Notes under the pieces: model-generated
Told to the model about the DNA's origin: nothing
Databases searched by the model: none
The model's input: the letters and a program-made list of their open reading frames with translations, nothing else
Assembly (NCBI GenBank): GCA_005223085.1
Contig: NJBP01000051.1
Span: forward strand, 1 to 14,393
Length of the DNA stretch: 14,393 nt
Direction: 5' to 3'
From: Candidatus Aerophobetes bacterium Ae_b3b
GTDB lineage: Bacteria; Aerophobota; Aerophobia; Aerophobales; AE-B3A
Shown: one piece after another, positions 6,373-12,476 of the stretch
How positions within the stretch are numbered: position 1 is the first letter of the stretch
Layout: every line of letters begins with the position of its first letter
Made by a program: the position numbers and the translations under genes

Positions 6373-6450
6373 GATGTCAAATAGAGAGGATATTGGGAGA
6401 AAAGAGGGTACGTCGATAGTGGTAACTTAGATGAGAGTTTTCTTAAATAG
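6373..6450 (+). pseudogene. Remnant of a second molybdopterin oxidoreductase gene (last 25 codons)
   Basis: Reading from 6373 gives D-V-K-stop, then RGYWEKRGYVDSGNLDESFL and the final Lys and stop. This aligns without gaps to the last 25 codons of the gene at 1955 (from 2558). The fourth codon is TAG (6382-6384) where the intact gene reads Tyr (TAC). Many other differences show an older split than that of the adjoining rubredoxin repeat. Only the extreme C-terminus remains, so no function is possible. Confidence 0.85.
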
Positions 6451-6464
6451 TTTGACTTTGGACG

Positions 6465-6593
6465 GTGAAATACATTAATCTGCGCCTGATCAAAAAGATA
6501 ATAGATTGGTCTCTATTTGCTTTAGTAATGCTTTACCTTATTAGTGGGTTTGGAATTATACAATTTCGGATTATTGAAGTGAAAGGGAGGTAA
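6465..6593 (+). pseudogene. Truncated copy of the small heme-b-like membrane protein
   Basis: From a GTG at 6465 the frame encodes 42 residues with one membrane helix, WSLFALVMLYLISGFGIIQF, aligning to residues 2-39 of the protein at 2648. It lies at the same distance from the molybdoprotein stop as the intact gene does. It ends in VKGR-stop, losing the second helix and both histidines. The lost part is replaced by the ribosome site of the desulforedoxin gene (GGGAGG just before 6591). It could still be translated, but the putative heme site is gone. Confidence 0.7.
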
Positions 6594-6595
6594 AA

Positions 6596-6721
6596 ATGGC
6601 GGTCAATAAAGTGGGAGAGAAATACCGGTGTAATGTCTGTGGCAATGAGGTGGAGGTAACCAAAGTTGGTGGCGGAACTCTGGTTTGCTGCGGTGAGGAT
6701 ATGGAACTAATAGGAGAATAG
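6596..6721 (+). CDS. Desulforedoxin (stand-alone FeS4 protein)
   Basis: The 41-aa protein has the desulforedoxin layout: Cys12-x2-Cys15 near the N-terminus and adjacent Cys31-Cys32 in the closing motif [11 protein letters not shown]. Desulforedoxins are small dimers in which each chain binds one iron through four cysteines. The same fold forms the N-terminal domain of two-domain desulfoferrodoxin. The ribosome site AGGGAGG ends 5 nt before the ATG. The gene starts two bases after the stop of the truncated membrane-protein frame and is followed after 44 bp by the superoxide reductase gene. It very likely donates electrons to that enzyme, the two genes being a split desulfoferrodoxin. Its short length makes it easy to miss in automated annotation. 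Confidence 0.85.
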   Translation: MAVNKVGEKYRCNVCGNEVEVTKVGGGTLVCCGEDMELIGE

Positions 6722-6765
6722 CTAGCCAGGAGCAAAAAAAACATAGATCAAAAAGGAGGTTAAAA

Positions 6766-7131
6766 ATGGCCGAGAAGGACCTATTCAGTCAGGTGAATAG
6801 ACCCGAGGATCCTGACAACATGACTGATCTGGAGAAAAAGCATCTTCCTGTAATAGATGCACCAGACAAGGCCAGTGCCGGAGAGACTATCCAGGTCTCA
6901 GTGGAGGTGGGTAAATTACTAGCTCATCCTAACGAGCCAGCTCACCACATTGAGTTTATCGACCTTTATGAGGACGAGGTTTATTTGACGCGGGCCGATT
7001 TCACTGGCGGCAAGGTCAATCCCAAGGTGACCTTTGAGGTGATGCTTACAAAAGGAGGGAGATTGCGAGCATTTTGTAGTTGTAATCTGCATGGGGTGTG
7101 GGAGGGAGATAAGCTCATACCTATTGAGTAA
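6766..7131 (+). CDS. Superoxide reductase (neelaredoxin / class II desulfoferrodoxin iron domain)
   Basis: This 121-aa cytosolic enzyme reduces superoxide to hydrogen peroxide at a mononuclear iron centre, without making oxygen. The ligand set is complete: His26 in EKKHLPVI, His54 in AHPNEPAH, His60, and Cys106 and His109 in CNLHG. The Glu that usually lies two residues before the first His (E-K-H) is Lys24 here, with Glu23 one position earlier. The N-terminal desulforedoxin domain of desulfoferrodoxin is absent but encoded by the preceding gene. The ribosome site AAAGGAGG lies just upstream. Electrons probably come from that desulforedoxin or from rubredoxin. The peroxide formed could be removed by the peroxiredoxin encoded convergently downstream. 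Confidence 0.92.
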   Translation: MAEKDLFSQVNRPEDPDNMTDLEKKHLPVIDAPDKASAGETIQVSVEVGKLLAHPNEPAHHIEFIDLYEDEVYLTRADFTGGKVNPKVTFEVMLTKGGRLRAFCSCNLHGVWEGDKLIPIE

Positions 7132-7215
7132 ATTTTGCCGGGTCGACTCTGATTATAACATATAACTCGACGGTGAAGAATGAGATTATAAGTCACTAGA
7201 TGGCCAGAGTCTAGG

Positions 7216-7671
7216 CTATTGGAGCACTTTCTTTATTGCCTCAAGGTCGGGTAACTTTTCTGGATCCTCGGAGACCCATTTATAACGAATAATTCCCCCT
7301 CTGTCCAAAACAAAGGCGGAACGCTTGGCTACCCCTTTGAACCCTCCGAGATCTTCATAGAGAACACCATAGGCTTTACTCACCTCTTTGTTAAAATCAC
7401 TTAAGAGAGGAAAGTTCAGATTTAACTGCTGAACCCAGGCTTTTTGAGCGTAAGGGCTGTCCACGCTGATTCCGAAAACTTTCGCCTTGACCGCCGTGAA
7501 CTCGGTCATGCCATCACGAATAGAACACATCTCTGCAGTGCAGACCGAACTGAAAGCAAAAGGGTAGAAGAGTAAGAGTATGTTTCCTTTACCTAATTCG
7601 TCTTGGAGACGAACCTTCTTTCCCTCGGTTGAGGGAAGCTCAAAGTCCGGAGCCTTATCTCCGATATCCAT
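7216..7671 (-). CDS. Peroxiredoxin, BCP/AhpE-like (AhpC/TSA family)
   Basis: The 151-aa thiol peroxidase reduces hydrogen peroxide and organic hydroperoxides. The active-site segment is FYPFAFSSVCTAEMCSIRD: Cys44 is the peroxidatic cysteine in the P-x3-T/S-x2-C motif (Ser41 in place of Thr), and Cys49 five residues later is the likely resolving cysteine of an atypical 2-Cys enzyme. Arg117 in AKRSAFVLD completes the active site. No signal peptide is present, so it is cytosolic. The start ATG has the ribosome site GGAGGTG upstream (complement of 7675-7681). It lies 105 bp downstream of the cupredoxin gene on the same strand with no clear promoter of its own, so co-transcription is likely. It converges with the superoxide reductase gene. 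The reductant is probably the glutaredoxin or FTR system encoded nearby (inference). Confidence 0.92.
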   Translation of the reverse strand: MDIGDKAPDFELPSTEGKKVRLQDELGKGNILLLFYPFAFSSVCTAEMCSIRDGMTEFTAVKAKVFGISVDSPYAQKAWVQQLNLNFPLLSDFNKEVSKAYGVLYEDLGGFKGVAKRSAFVLDRGGIIRYKWVSEDPEKLPDLEAIKKVLQ

Positions 7672-7776
7672 TTGGCACCTCCATCTTAATATATTTTCGG
7701 CATTCTGCGAACCTTGGTCAGTTTTGAAGAAAAGCTATTCATGGTCCAGGAGAGCCATTTCCTTTAGCTACCCGGT

Positions 7777-8916
7777 TTACTTGAGCGGTTTAGTCTCCAC
7801 CTTTTCAACGGTTTCGAACATGATATGGAGGAATGGCTGTTGCTTGCCGTTGGGCAGTATAAATCCCGTTGGCACCGGGCTCTGGACAGGGCCCTCTGGA
7901 CTCCCCTTCACCGGGGGTAGGATCAGGTGAAGGTGCGTCGCTTCGTGATTCACCTCTTTGTCGAACACCAGCCTATAGTTTTCGTCTCGTACTTTTTCTC
8001 CCAGCATCACGTGGACAATTCGGTGTGTATCCACCTTCTTTCCCTTAACAAAAAGATCGCCGAGCCCCCAAAAGGCCAGGTAAACAAATTGAGTGGGCAT
8101 GAGTCTGGTCCCGATTCCGGTCATTCCATGCATTAGGTGGTTGGTGGCAACTCCACCAAAAAAGGGATGATCTGGTCCCCGCGGGATAGCTTTCTTTACC
8201 ACCACTTTGTATTCTACCCCCTTGGGATTGGTAAAAGTCGCCGTAAAGTCAACCTCGTCCTCAGTATCGGGTCCATCCATAGCGCTAACATCCCGGGCCG
8301 TAAGACTCAAGCTTCCGGTCACCCTGGCAAACTTGTCAGAAAAAGGGGTAGGCATTAGGGTAGTGGTATAGGCAGTCCCGGCTTCGTTCTTCTCCCGGGC
8401 CTGGAGGGGCACTCCGATATTTGGTTCAAATCCGATCGGCTGATCAGGAGTGCCGAATACGGCAGGATCCAACTTTCTTTTTCCGGGCAGAATCCAACGC
8501 ACATCGTCCCCCGCCTTAACCTGGATCTCAAGCGGAAGAAGGATAGTTGGTCGTCTGGCCCTGGCTGATGCCACCACGACTGTTCCTCTCATCGAGGGAT
8601 GAAACTTGCAGTAGTAGTCATAGGTTCCCGGCTCGGTGAAGGTAAAGAAGTAGGAATCCCCCCTGCCTAGCTTACCTGAAGAGAATACCTCGTTTCGGCT
8701 AGTGACAGTATGAGGAGCTCGGTCTTTATTGGTCCAGGTCACTGTACTTCCCACCTGCACGGTAATCTTGTCTGGCTGAAAACGCAATCCCTTTATCTCA
8801 ACCGCAGGGCCACCGGCATCAGCTTGCGAAGCAATAGCTATACTGCCTGCTACCAGCACACTCAAAGTACAGGCTGTAATAACCTGCCGCCACCGTTCCC
8901 TTCGTTTTTTTTGCAT
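7777..8916 (-). CDS. Secreted plastocyanin-like cupredoxin with a large unknown C-terminal region
   Basis: The 379-aa precursor has a basic start (QKKRRERWR), a hydrophobic stretch and ASQADA, giving a likely cleavage after residue 34. Residues about 36-118 are a cupredoxin domain: APHT supplies His69, and YYCKFHPSM supplies Cys103, His106 and Met109, a complete type 1 copper set. It should carry electrons in the periplasm or on the cell surface. The remaining 260 residues are mostly strand-like, with PFFGGVATNHLMHG, TGIGTRLMPTQFVY and HEATHLHLILP. I do not recognise them. They are histidine-rich and may bind metal or form a lipocalin/jelly-roll fold. A strong ribosome site AAGGAGGG precedes the ATG, and a perfect 6-bp inverted repeat sits just above it. 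It probably forms a transcript with the peroxiredoxin gene. Confidence 0.8.
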   Translation of the reverse strand: MQKKRRERWRQVITACTLSVLVAGSIAIASQADAGGPAVEIKGLRFQPDKITVQVGSTVTWTNKDRAPHTVTSRNEVFSSGKLGRGDSYFFTFTEPGTYDYYCKFHPSMRGTVVVASARARRPTILLPLEIQVKAGDDVRWILPGKRKLDPAVFGTPDQPIGFEPNIGVPLQAREKNEAGTAYTTTLMPTPFSDKFARVTGSLSLTARDVSAMDGPDTEDEVDFTATFTNPKGVEYKVVVKKAIPRGPDHPFFGGVATNHLMHGMTGIGTRLMPTQFVYLAFWGLGDLFVKGKKVDTHRIVHVMLGEKVRDENYRLVFDKEVNHEATHLHLILPPVKGSPEGPVQSPVPTGFILPNGKQQPFLHIMFETVEKVETKPLK

Positions 8917-8928
8917 TTTTCCCTCCTT

Positions 8929-8949
8929 GGTCTCGCTTTTAAGGAGACC
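8929..8949 (-). promoter_or_regulatory. Inverted repeat in the cupredoxin leader, next to the ribosome site
   Basis: GGTCTC (8929-8934) and GAGACC (8944-8949) are perfect inverted arms around a 9-base centre that itself contains CTT and AAG able to pair. In the reverse-strand mRNA the hairpin would abut the Shine-Dalgarno site (complement of 8922-8928). It could be an operator or a translation-controlling hairpin. Confidence 0.35.
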
Positions 8950-9305
8950 TGAAAGTTACCAACAGGATTCATAAGCGTCTGATAACAAGGCTCGTGTTAA
9001 CTGGGCAGCTCTTATTCTGTGGTAGCTGGCATGAGACAAGGGTTTCGCCGATGGAAGAAAAGGGAGTAACATGCGAGGTTGTCTGGTTAGAATTTCCCGG
9101 AAGGTGTACCGGTCAACTGAAATGGTTCTTTTCCACTCTTCCCTACGACTACTTCTTCCGTCGGGGATCAGTCCAGAGAAAGGAACTCAGGTGCTGAATT
9201 AGTTCACCGGTTCTGATTTTTTATTCCTGACACTCAGAATGAATCAGCAGGACTATTAGATAAATCCCCATCCTGAAGCGACTTTAATCAAATAAACTGA
9301 TATTA
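8950..9305 (-). other. Long non-coding stretch; probable cupredoxin leader
   Basis: Between the cupredoxin start and the divergent promoters at about 9306-9402 I see no gene I can support. Short frames are open on both strands, for example a 43-codon forward frame at 9071-9202, but they show no family pattern. If the reverse promoter at 9306-9333 is used, the cupredoxin mRNA has a leader of roughly 380 nt. One stem (CAGGA/TCCTG with an 18-nt loop, about 9250-9277) is visible. I could not match a known riboswitch. Confidence 0.3.
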
Positions 9306-9333
9306 ATTATAGTACGATTTTTGCAAAAGTCAA
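9306..9333 (-). promoter_or_regulatory. Reverse-strand sigma-70-type promoter, towards the cupredoxin gene
   Basis: On the reverse strand TTGACT (9333-9328, 5 of 6 matches) is followed after 16 bp by a perfect TATAAT (9311-9306). It points to the cupredoxin and peroxiredoxin genes, with the nearest start codon about 390 bp away. Confidence 0.5.
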
Positions 9334-9374
9334 GTGTCGAATTCTGGTCTGTCAAGGGATTCCTTATCCTGCCG

Positions 9375-9402
9375 TTGACAAATAGTCCACTTGTGCCATA
9401 AT
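9375..9402 (+). promoter_or_regulatory. Forward sigma-70-type promoter for the small membrane protein
   Basis: TTGACA (9375-9380, perfect) and CATAAT (9397-9402, 5 of 6) are 16 bp apart, divergent from the promoter at 9306-9333. The predicted leader to the ATG at 9498 is about 90 nt. The region between the two -35 boxes (9334-9374) could hold a shared operator. Confidence 0.5.
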
Positions 9403-9497
9403 AAAAAGGAGACAGGATCTCTCCGTATCAACTAATTCCCCACAACCGAGCAAGGAAGCTTCGCCTGCAAAATCTCTATTGCAGTAAGGAAAAGAAG

Positions 9498-9707
9498 ATG
9501 TTTGACATCACCATTCTCGGAAAACCTATCTATCTCTGGATGGGAATTTTAGTTTTCGTTTTTCTGCTTTTCACTTTATTTTCAGGTTTGAATATTCCCC
9601 CAGGTTTTAGAAGACGACATAAAATTTTGGCCCTCATTACCATCGTGCTCATTTCCGTTCATCTATTTTTCTCCCTTATGGCCTATTTTCCGATATTGTA
9701 TAAGTAG
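9498..9707 (+). CDS. Small two-helix membrane protein with H-x13-H, putative heme-b protein
   Basis: The 69-aa protein has two hydrophobic segments (about residues 11-31 and 42-64) joined by a short basic turn GFRRRHK. His41 and His55 are 14 residues apart at the two ends of the second helix, the same layout as His55/His69 of the protein at 2648. This suggests a common b-heme-binding plan, perhaps in a homodimer. Ribosome site AAGGA at 9486-9490 and the promoter at 9375-9402 support expression. An FAD-protein remnant follows 74 bp downstream; the two may once have formed an electron-transfer pair. The heme assignment is inference from spacing only; no family is recognised with certainty. Confidence 0.6.
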   Translation: MFDITILGKPIYLWMGILVFVFLLFTLFSGLNIPPGFRRRHKILALITIVLISVHLFFSLMAYFPILYK

Positions 9708-9781
9708 CTATTCCTAAATCTAATTTTCACCTCTTGAGTTCGGTACCCTCCTTAAATTTCCGGGGTAGCAGGAGGTTCAAG

Positions 9782-10072
9782 TTGGCAGAGATTATTATTA
9801 TAGGTGGAGGACCGGCCGGACTTAGCGCGGGCATATATACTGCCAGAGCTGGAAGAGAGACCCTCATCATTGACAACGGAGACTGTACGGCATGCAAAAT
9901 TGACCGGCTGGATAACTACCTGGGATTTCCCCGGGTTTACGCTACCGGAGACTGCACGGGAGCAAACAGACAGATAGCCATCGCTATGGGAGAAGGCGCC
10001 GATACTGCGATTAATCTCATCTCCGAGCTGAAAGGAACAAGGTGGGTAGGTTACGGAGGAAGATTCAAATAA
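9782..10072 (+). CDS. Thioredoxin-reductase-like FAD protein with a large in-frame internal deletion (probable pseudogene)
   Basis: The frame encodes 96 residues. Residues 2-50 are the N-terminal FAD-binding part of a thioredoxin-reductase-like flavoprotein: EIIIIGGGPAGLSAGIYTAR (GxGxxG-type nucleotide loop), then LIID and RLDNYLGFP. From residue 51, RVYATGDCTGANRQIAIAMG is the second FAD-contacting motif, found near the C-terminus of such enzymes, followed by the last helix. About 200 residues between them are missing, including the NAD(P)H domain and the usual site of the redox-active CxxC. The join after GFP keeps the frame. A Cys35-x2-Cys38 pair remains. TTG at 9782 is preferred as start because GGAGG lies 6 nt upstream (9771-9775). 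It cannot be a normal reductase; a minimal FAD binder is possible but unlikely. Confidence 0.7.
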   Translation: MAEIIIIGGGPAGLSAGIYTARAGRETLIIDNGDCTACKIDRLDNYLGFPRVYATGDCTGANRQIAIAMGEGADTAINLISELKGTRWVGYGGRFK

Positions 10073-10151
10073 CCTTTACCAAAAGATCACCAACTCTCTT
10101 TATCAGCCAATAGCCAGCTTTCCAGTCAAATTTAGAGCGATTTTAGCCCCT

Positions 10152-10172
10152 GAGCCAATGAGCTCTCTTTTT
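10152..10172 (+). terminator. Weak candidate terminator
   Basis: GAGC (10152-10155) and GCTC (10162-10165) can form a 4-bp stem, followed by TCTTTTT. It lies between the converging FAD-protein and reverse-strand genes. The stem is short, so this is tentative. Confidence 0.2.
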
Positions 10173-10560
10173 AATTAAGTAAAATTTTTCTCCCCAGAAT
10201 CTTAACGTATCTTTGCCTATTTTTCTTATCTTTGCTGGAGGAAGTGATCCCCTTTACCTCTTTTTCCTCCGGTGGTTCAATTTTCTCTCCCTGGCCCTCC
10301 ACGAACCTGGTAGTTCCTTGCCAGCCCTTCTTGATGTGAGTTCTCTTTTTGGAGAGAAATTGATTTTTAGCCTGAAGATGGGTGGGGAACTTCCACATCT
10401 GGATTAGAGTATTGTTATCGAGAATAAGTTTATAAGTTTGGCCATTTTTCCTGGCCGTGTAGATGGTCCTCACTGGTTTACTCCTTAAGACTCTTAATAG
10501 AGCCTGGAAATCGATCTTTAACTTGATCTTACTTGCCAGAAGATACTCTGCCCTAGTCAT
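10171..10560 (-). CDS. Basic protein of unknown function
   Basis: This 129-aa protein is not recognised. The N-terminal half (about 1-70) looks globular: a helix TRAEYLLASKIKLKIDFQAL, then strand-like YTARKNGQTYKLILDNNTL. The C-terminal half is a low-complexity, lysine- and glutamate-rich tail (around GEKIEPPEEKEVKGI and SKDKKNRQR) ending in a short hydrophobic strand ILGRKILLN. No signal peptide or membrane segment. The ribosome site AAAGGAG lies about 11 nt before the ATG, and a consensus promoter is just upstream (10619-10646), so expression looks real. It follows the ABC exporter genes on the same strand, but its own promoter suggests independent control. Nucleic-acid binding would fit the charge but is a guess. 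Confidence 0.55.
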   Translation of the reverse strand: MTRAEYLLASKIKLKIDFQALLRVLRSKPVRTIYTARKNGQTYKLILDNNTLIQMWKFPTHLQAKNQFLSKKRTHIKKGWQGTTRFVEGQGEKIEPPEEKEVKGITSSSKDKKNRQRYVKILGRKILLN

Positions 10561-10618
10561 GGGCTTTCATCTCCTTTAGCAAGGTTTATTTTGTTAATAA
10601 TGAGACCTATTTGCTCTT

Positions 10619-10646
10619 ATTATAATCAAAAAAAAGATTTTGTCAA
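10619..10646 (-). promoter_or_regulatory. Full-consensus sigma-70-type promoter
   Basis: On the reverse strand a perfect TTGACA (10646-10641) and a perfect TATAAT (10624-10619) are 16 bp apart, with a run of eight T in the spacer. It drives the gene at 10560-10171 with a leader of about 50 nt. Confidence 0.65.
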
Positions 10647-10674
10647 GGGGGGCAACTACCTTCAAGAAGCTTTC

Positions 10675-12465
10675 CTAAGCAAAAATTTTTCCTTTTTCTG
10701 CTTGATATTGTAGTTGATATAATCTGTAGTAAATTCCTTTCTTTTGCAGAAGCTCTTGATGAGTACCTACCTCTTTAACTCTACCCTTATGTATTACTAT
10801 TATCCGATCTACGTCTTTGATAGTAGAAAGCCGGTGAGCAATAACAATAGAAGTTCTATGCTGGAGTAGTTTGGCTGATGCATCCTGGATGAGCATCTCT
10901 GTTTCTGTATCTACGCTGGAAGTAGCCTCGTCCAGAACCAATATTTTGGGATCAAAAGCTAGAGCACGGGCGAAAGCCAAAAGCTGCTTCTGACCGACTG
11001 ATAATAAGCTGCCCCGTTCACGCACATCCTCTTGATACTCGTGGGGCAATTTTTTGATAAACTTATCGGCATTAACATAACTGGCAGATTCTTTTACCTG
11101 CTGGAAATTTATTTTATTCTCTCCTAGCTTGATATTATCCTCAATGGTTCCTGAGAAAAGAAAGACGTCTTGTTGCACTATCCCCAGGTAGCGACGCAAC
11201 TCTTTTTGTCGAAAATTTCTTATATCGATTTCATCAATTAATATCTTTCCTTTTTGCGGATCATAAAAACGAGCCAATAAGCTGATGATTGAGGTTTTAC
11301 CTCCTCCCGTTGCTCCTACAATAGCTACTTTTTCCCCTGCTCGAACACGAAAAGAAATATCACGCAGGACATAATCCCTACCATTGTAGGCAAACCATAC
11401 GTTTTTAAATTCAATCTCTCCCCGGATTCCCTCTACAGATAAAGGCAGTTCTGCATCCTTGATTTCTACTGGAGTATCCAATAATTTGAATATTCGCTCT
11501 GAGGAAGCCATAGCTGATTGCATAATATTATATTTCTCACTCAGGTCTCTTATGGGATGATAGAATCGATTCACATATTGGATGAAAGCTACCAATGCTC
11601 CAAATGTGAGTGCTCCTTTGAGGATTTGACCTCCACCGTACCAGATGATCAAGGCAACGGCAAGGGAGCCAATAATCTCTACCGAAGGATGGAAGGCAGC
11701 ATGGTAAAAAACAGACCGCAAGCAGGCCTCAAGATAGTGATGACTTAATCCCTCGAATTTACCAAGATTTTTCTTCTCTTGGTTGAATATCTGAATAATG
11801 GGCATACCGACGATACTCTCTTGCAAGAAGGCATTAATGCGGGCTATTCTTGTTCTAATAGCACGATAAGATTCTCTCGCCTTTTGGCGGAAGAGTATGG
11901 TGGCATAAATTAGTAAAGGTAGGACCATAAAACTTACCAAGGCCAGTTTGAAATCAAGCCATAACATGACTATGACGATACCTATGAGACTGAAAATGTC
12001 GCCAAATATAGCTATGATACCGGAGGTCAGCATTTCATTTAAAACTTCTACGTCGTTGGTAAGTCGGGTTATAAGTCTTCCTACTGGATTTTTATCGAAG
12101 AAAGAAAGTGACATTTCTTGTAGATGAGAAAAGAGTTCCATTCTCATATCAAACATTACCCTCTGACCGACAAATTGCATAATATAAATCTGAAGATAGC
12201 GCAGGAAAAAGGTTACTACCAGGATAGCCAGGAATATGAGAGCGATCCGGGATAAGCCCGAGATATCCTGGGTAGCTATATAGCGGTCGATAGCAATTTT
12301 AGTAAGATACGGTCCTGCCAGTTGTAAGACCGAGATAAATAAAAGCAAAATGATAGATACAGCCACATATAACTTGTAAGGAGCCAGGTACCTGATCAAT
12401 CGACGCATTAATCGACTATCATATGCTTTTCCTAGTACTTCTTCTTCTGCCTGATGTTGATTCAT
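10675..12465 (-). CDS. ABC exporter half-transporter, TM288-like subunit (catalytic Glu, degenerate signature)
   Basis: The 596-aa protein is an ATP-binding/permease fusion: six membrane helices (about 35-320) and a nucleotide-binding domain (about 345-590). Walker A is GATGGGKT with Lys390. The ABC signature is degenerate, LSVGQ (488-492). Walker B is ILVLDE with the normal catalytic Glu513, and the switch histidine is His544. The companion gene 11 bp upstream encodes the opposite pattern (good signature, Asp for Glu), so the two form a heterodimeric exporter of the TM287/288, BmrCD or TmrAB type. The single working ATP site uses this protein's Walker motifs and the partner's LSGGQ. These exporters move hydrophobic drugs, lipids or peptides; the substrate is unknown. 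A modest ribosome site AAGGGAT precedes the ATG. Confidence 0.92.
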   Translation of the reverse strand: MNQHQAEEEVLGKAYDSRLMRRLIRYLAPYKLYVAVSIILLLFISVLQLAGPYLTKIAIDRYIATQDISGLSRIALIFLAILVVTFFLRYLQIYIMQFVGQRVMFDMRMELFSHLQEMSLSFFDKNPVGRLITRLTNDVEVLNEMLTSGIIAIFGDIFSLIGIVIVMLWLDFKLALVSFMVLPLLIYATILFRQKARESYRAIRTRIARINAFLQESIVGMPIIQIFNQEKKNLGKFEGLSHHYLEACLRSVFYHAAFHPSVEIIGSLAVALIIWYGGGQILKGALTFGALVAFIQYVNRFYHPIRDLSEKYNIMQSAMASSERIFKLLDTPVEIKDAELPLSVEGIRGEIEFKNVWFAYNGRDYVLRDISFRVRAGEKVAIVGATGGGKTSIISLLARFYDPQKGKILIDEIDIRNFRQKELRRYLGIVQQDVFLFSGTIEDNIKLGENKINFQQVKESASYVNADKFIKKLPHEYQEDVRERGSLLSVGQKQLLAFARALAFDPKILVLDEATSSVDTETEMLIQDASAKLLQHRTSIVIAHRLSTIKDVDRIIVIHKGRVKEVGTHQELLQKKGIYYRLYQLQYQAEKGKIFA

Positions 12466-12476
12466 AGATTAATCCC

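Noticed and set aside
7142-7171. GTCGA/TCGAC inverted repeat between the converging superoxide reductase and peroxiredoxin genes
   Set aside because: The loop is 20 nt and no T run follows on either strand; not a convincing terminator.
8137-8358. Forward frames opposite the cupredoxin gene
   Set aside because: They are antisense shadows of a gene with a clear signal peptide, copper site and ribosome site.
9071-9202. 43-codon forward frame with GGGAG before its ATG
   Set aside because: The translation shows no domain pattern, several frames are open here on both strands, and there is no supporting promoter.
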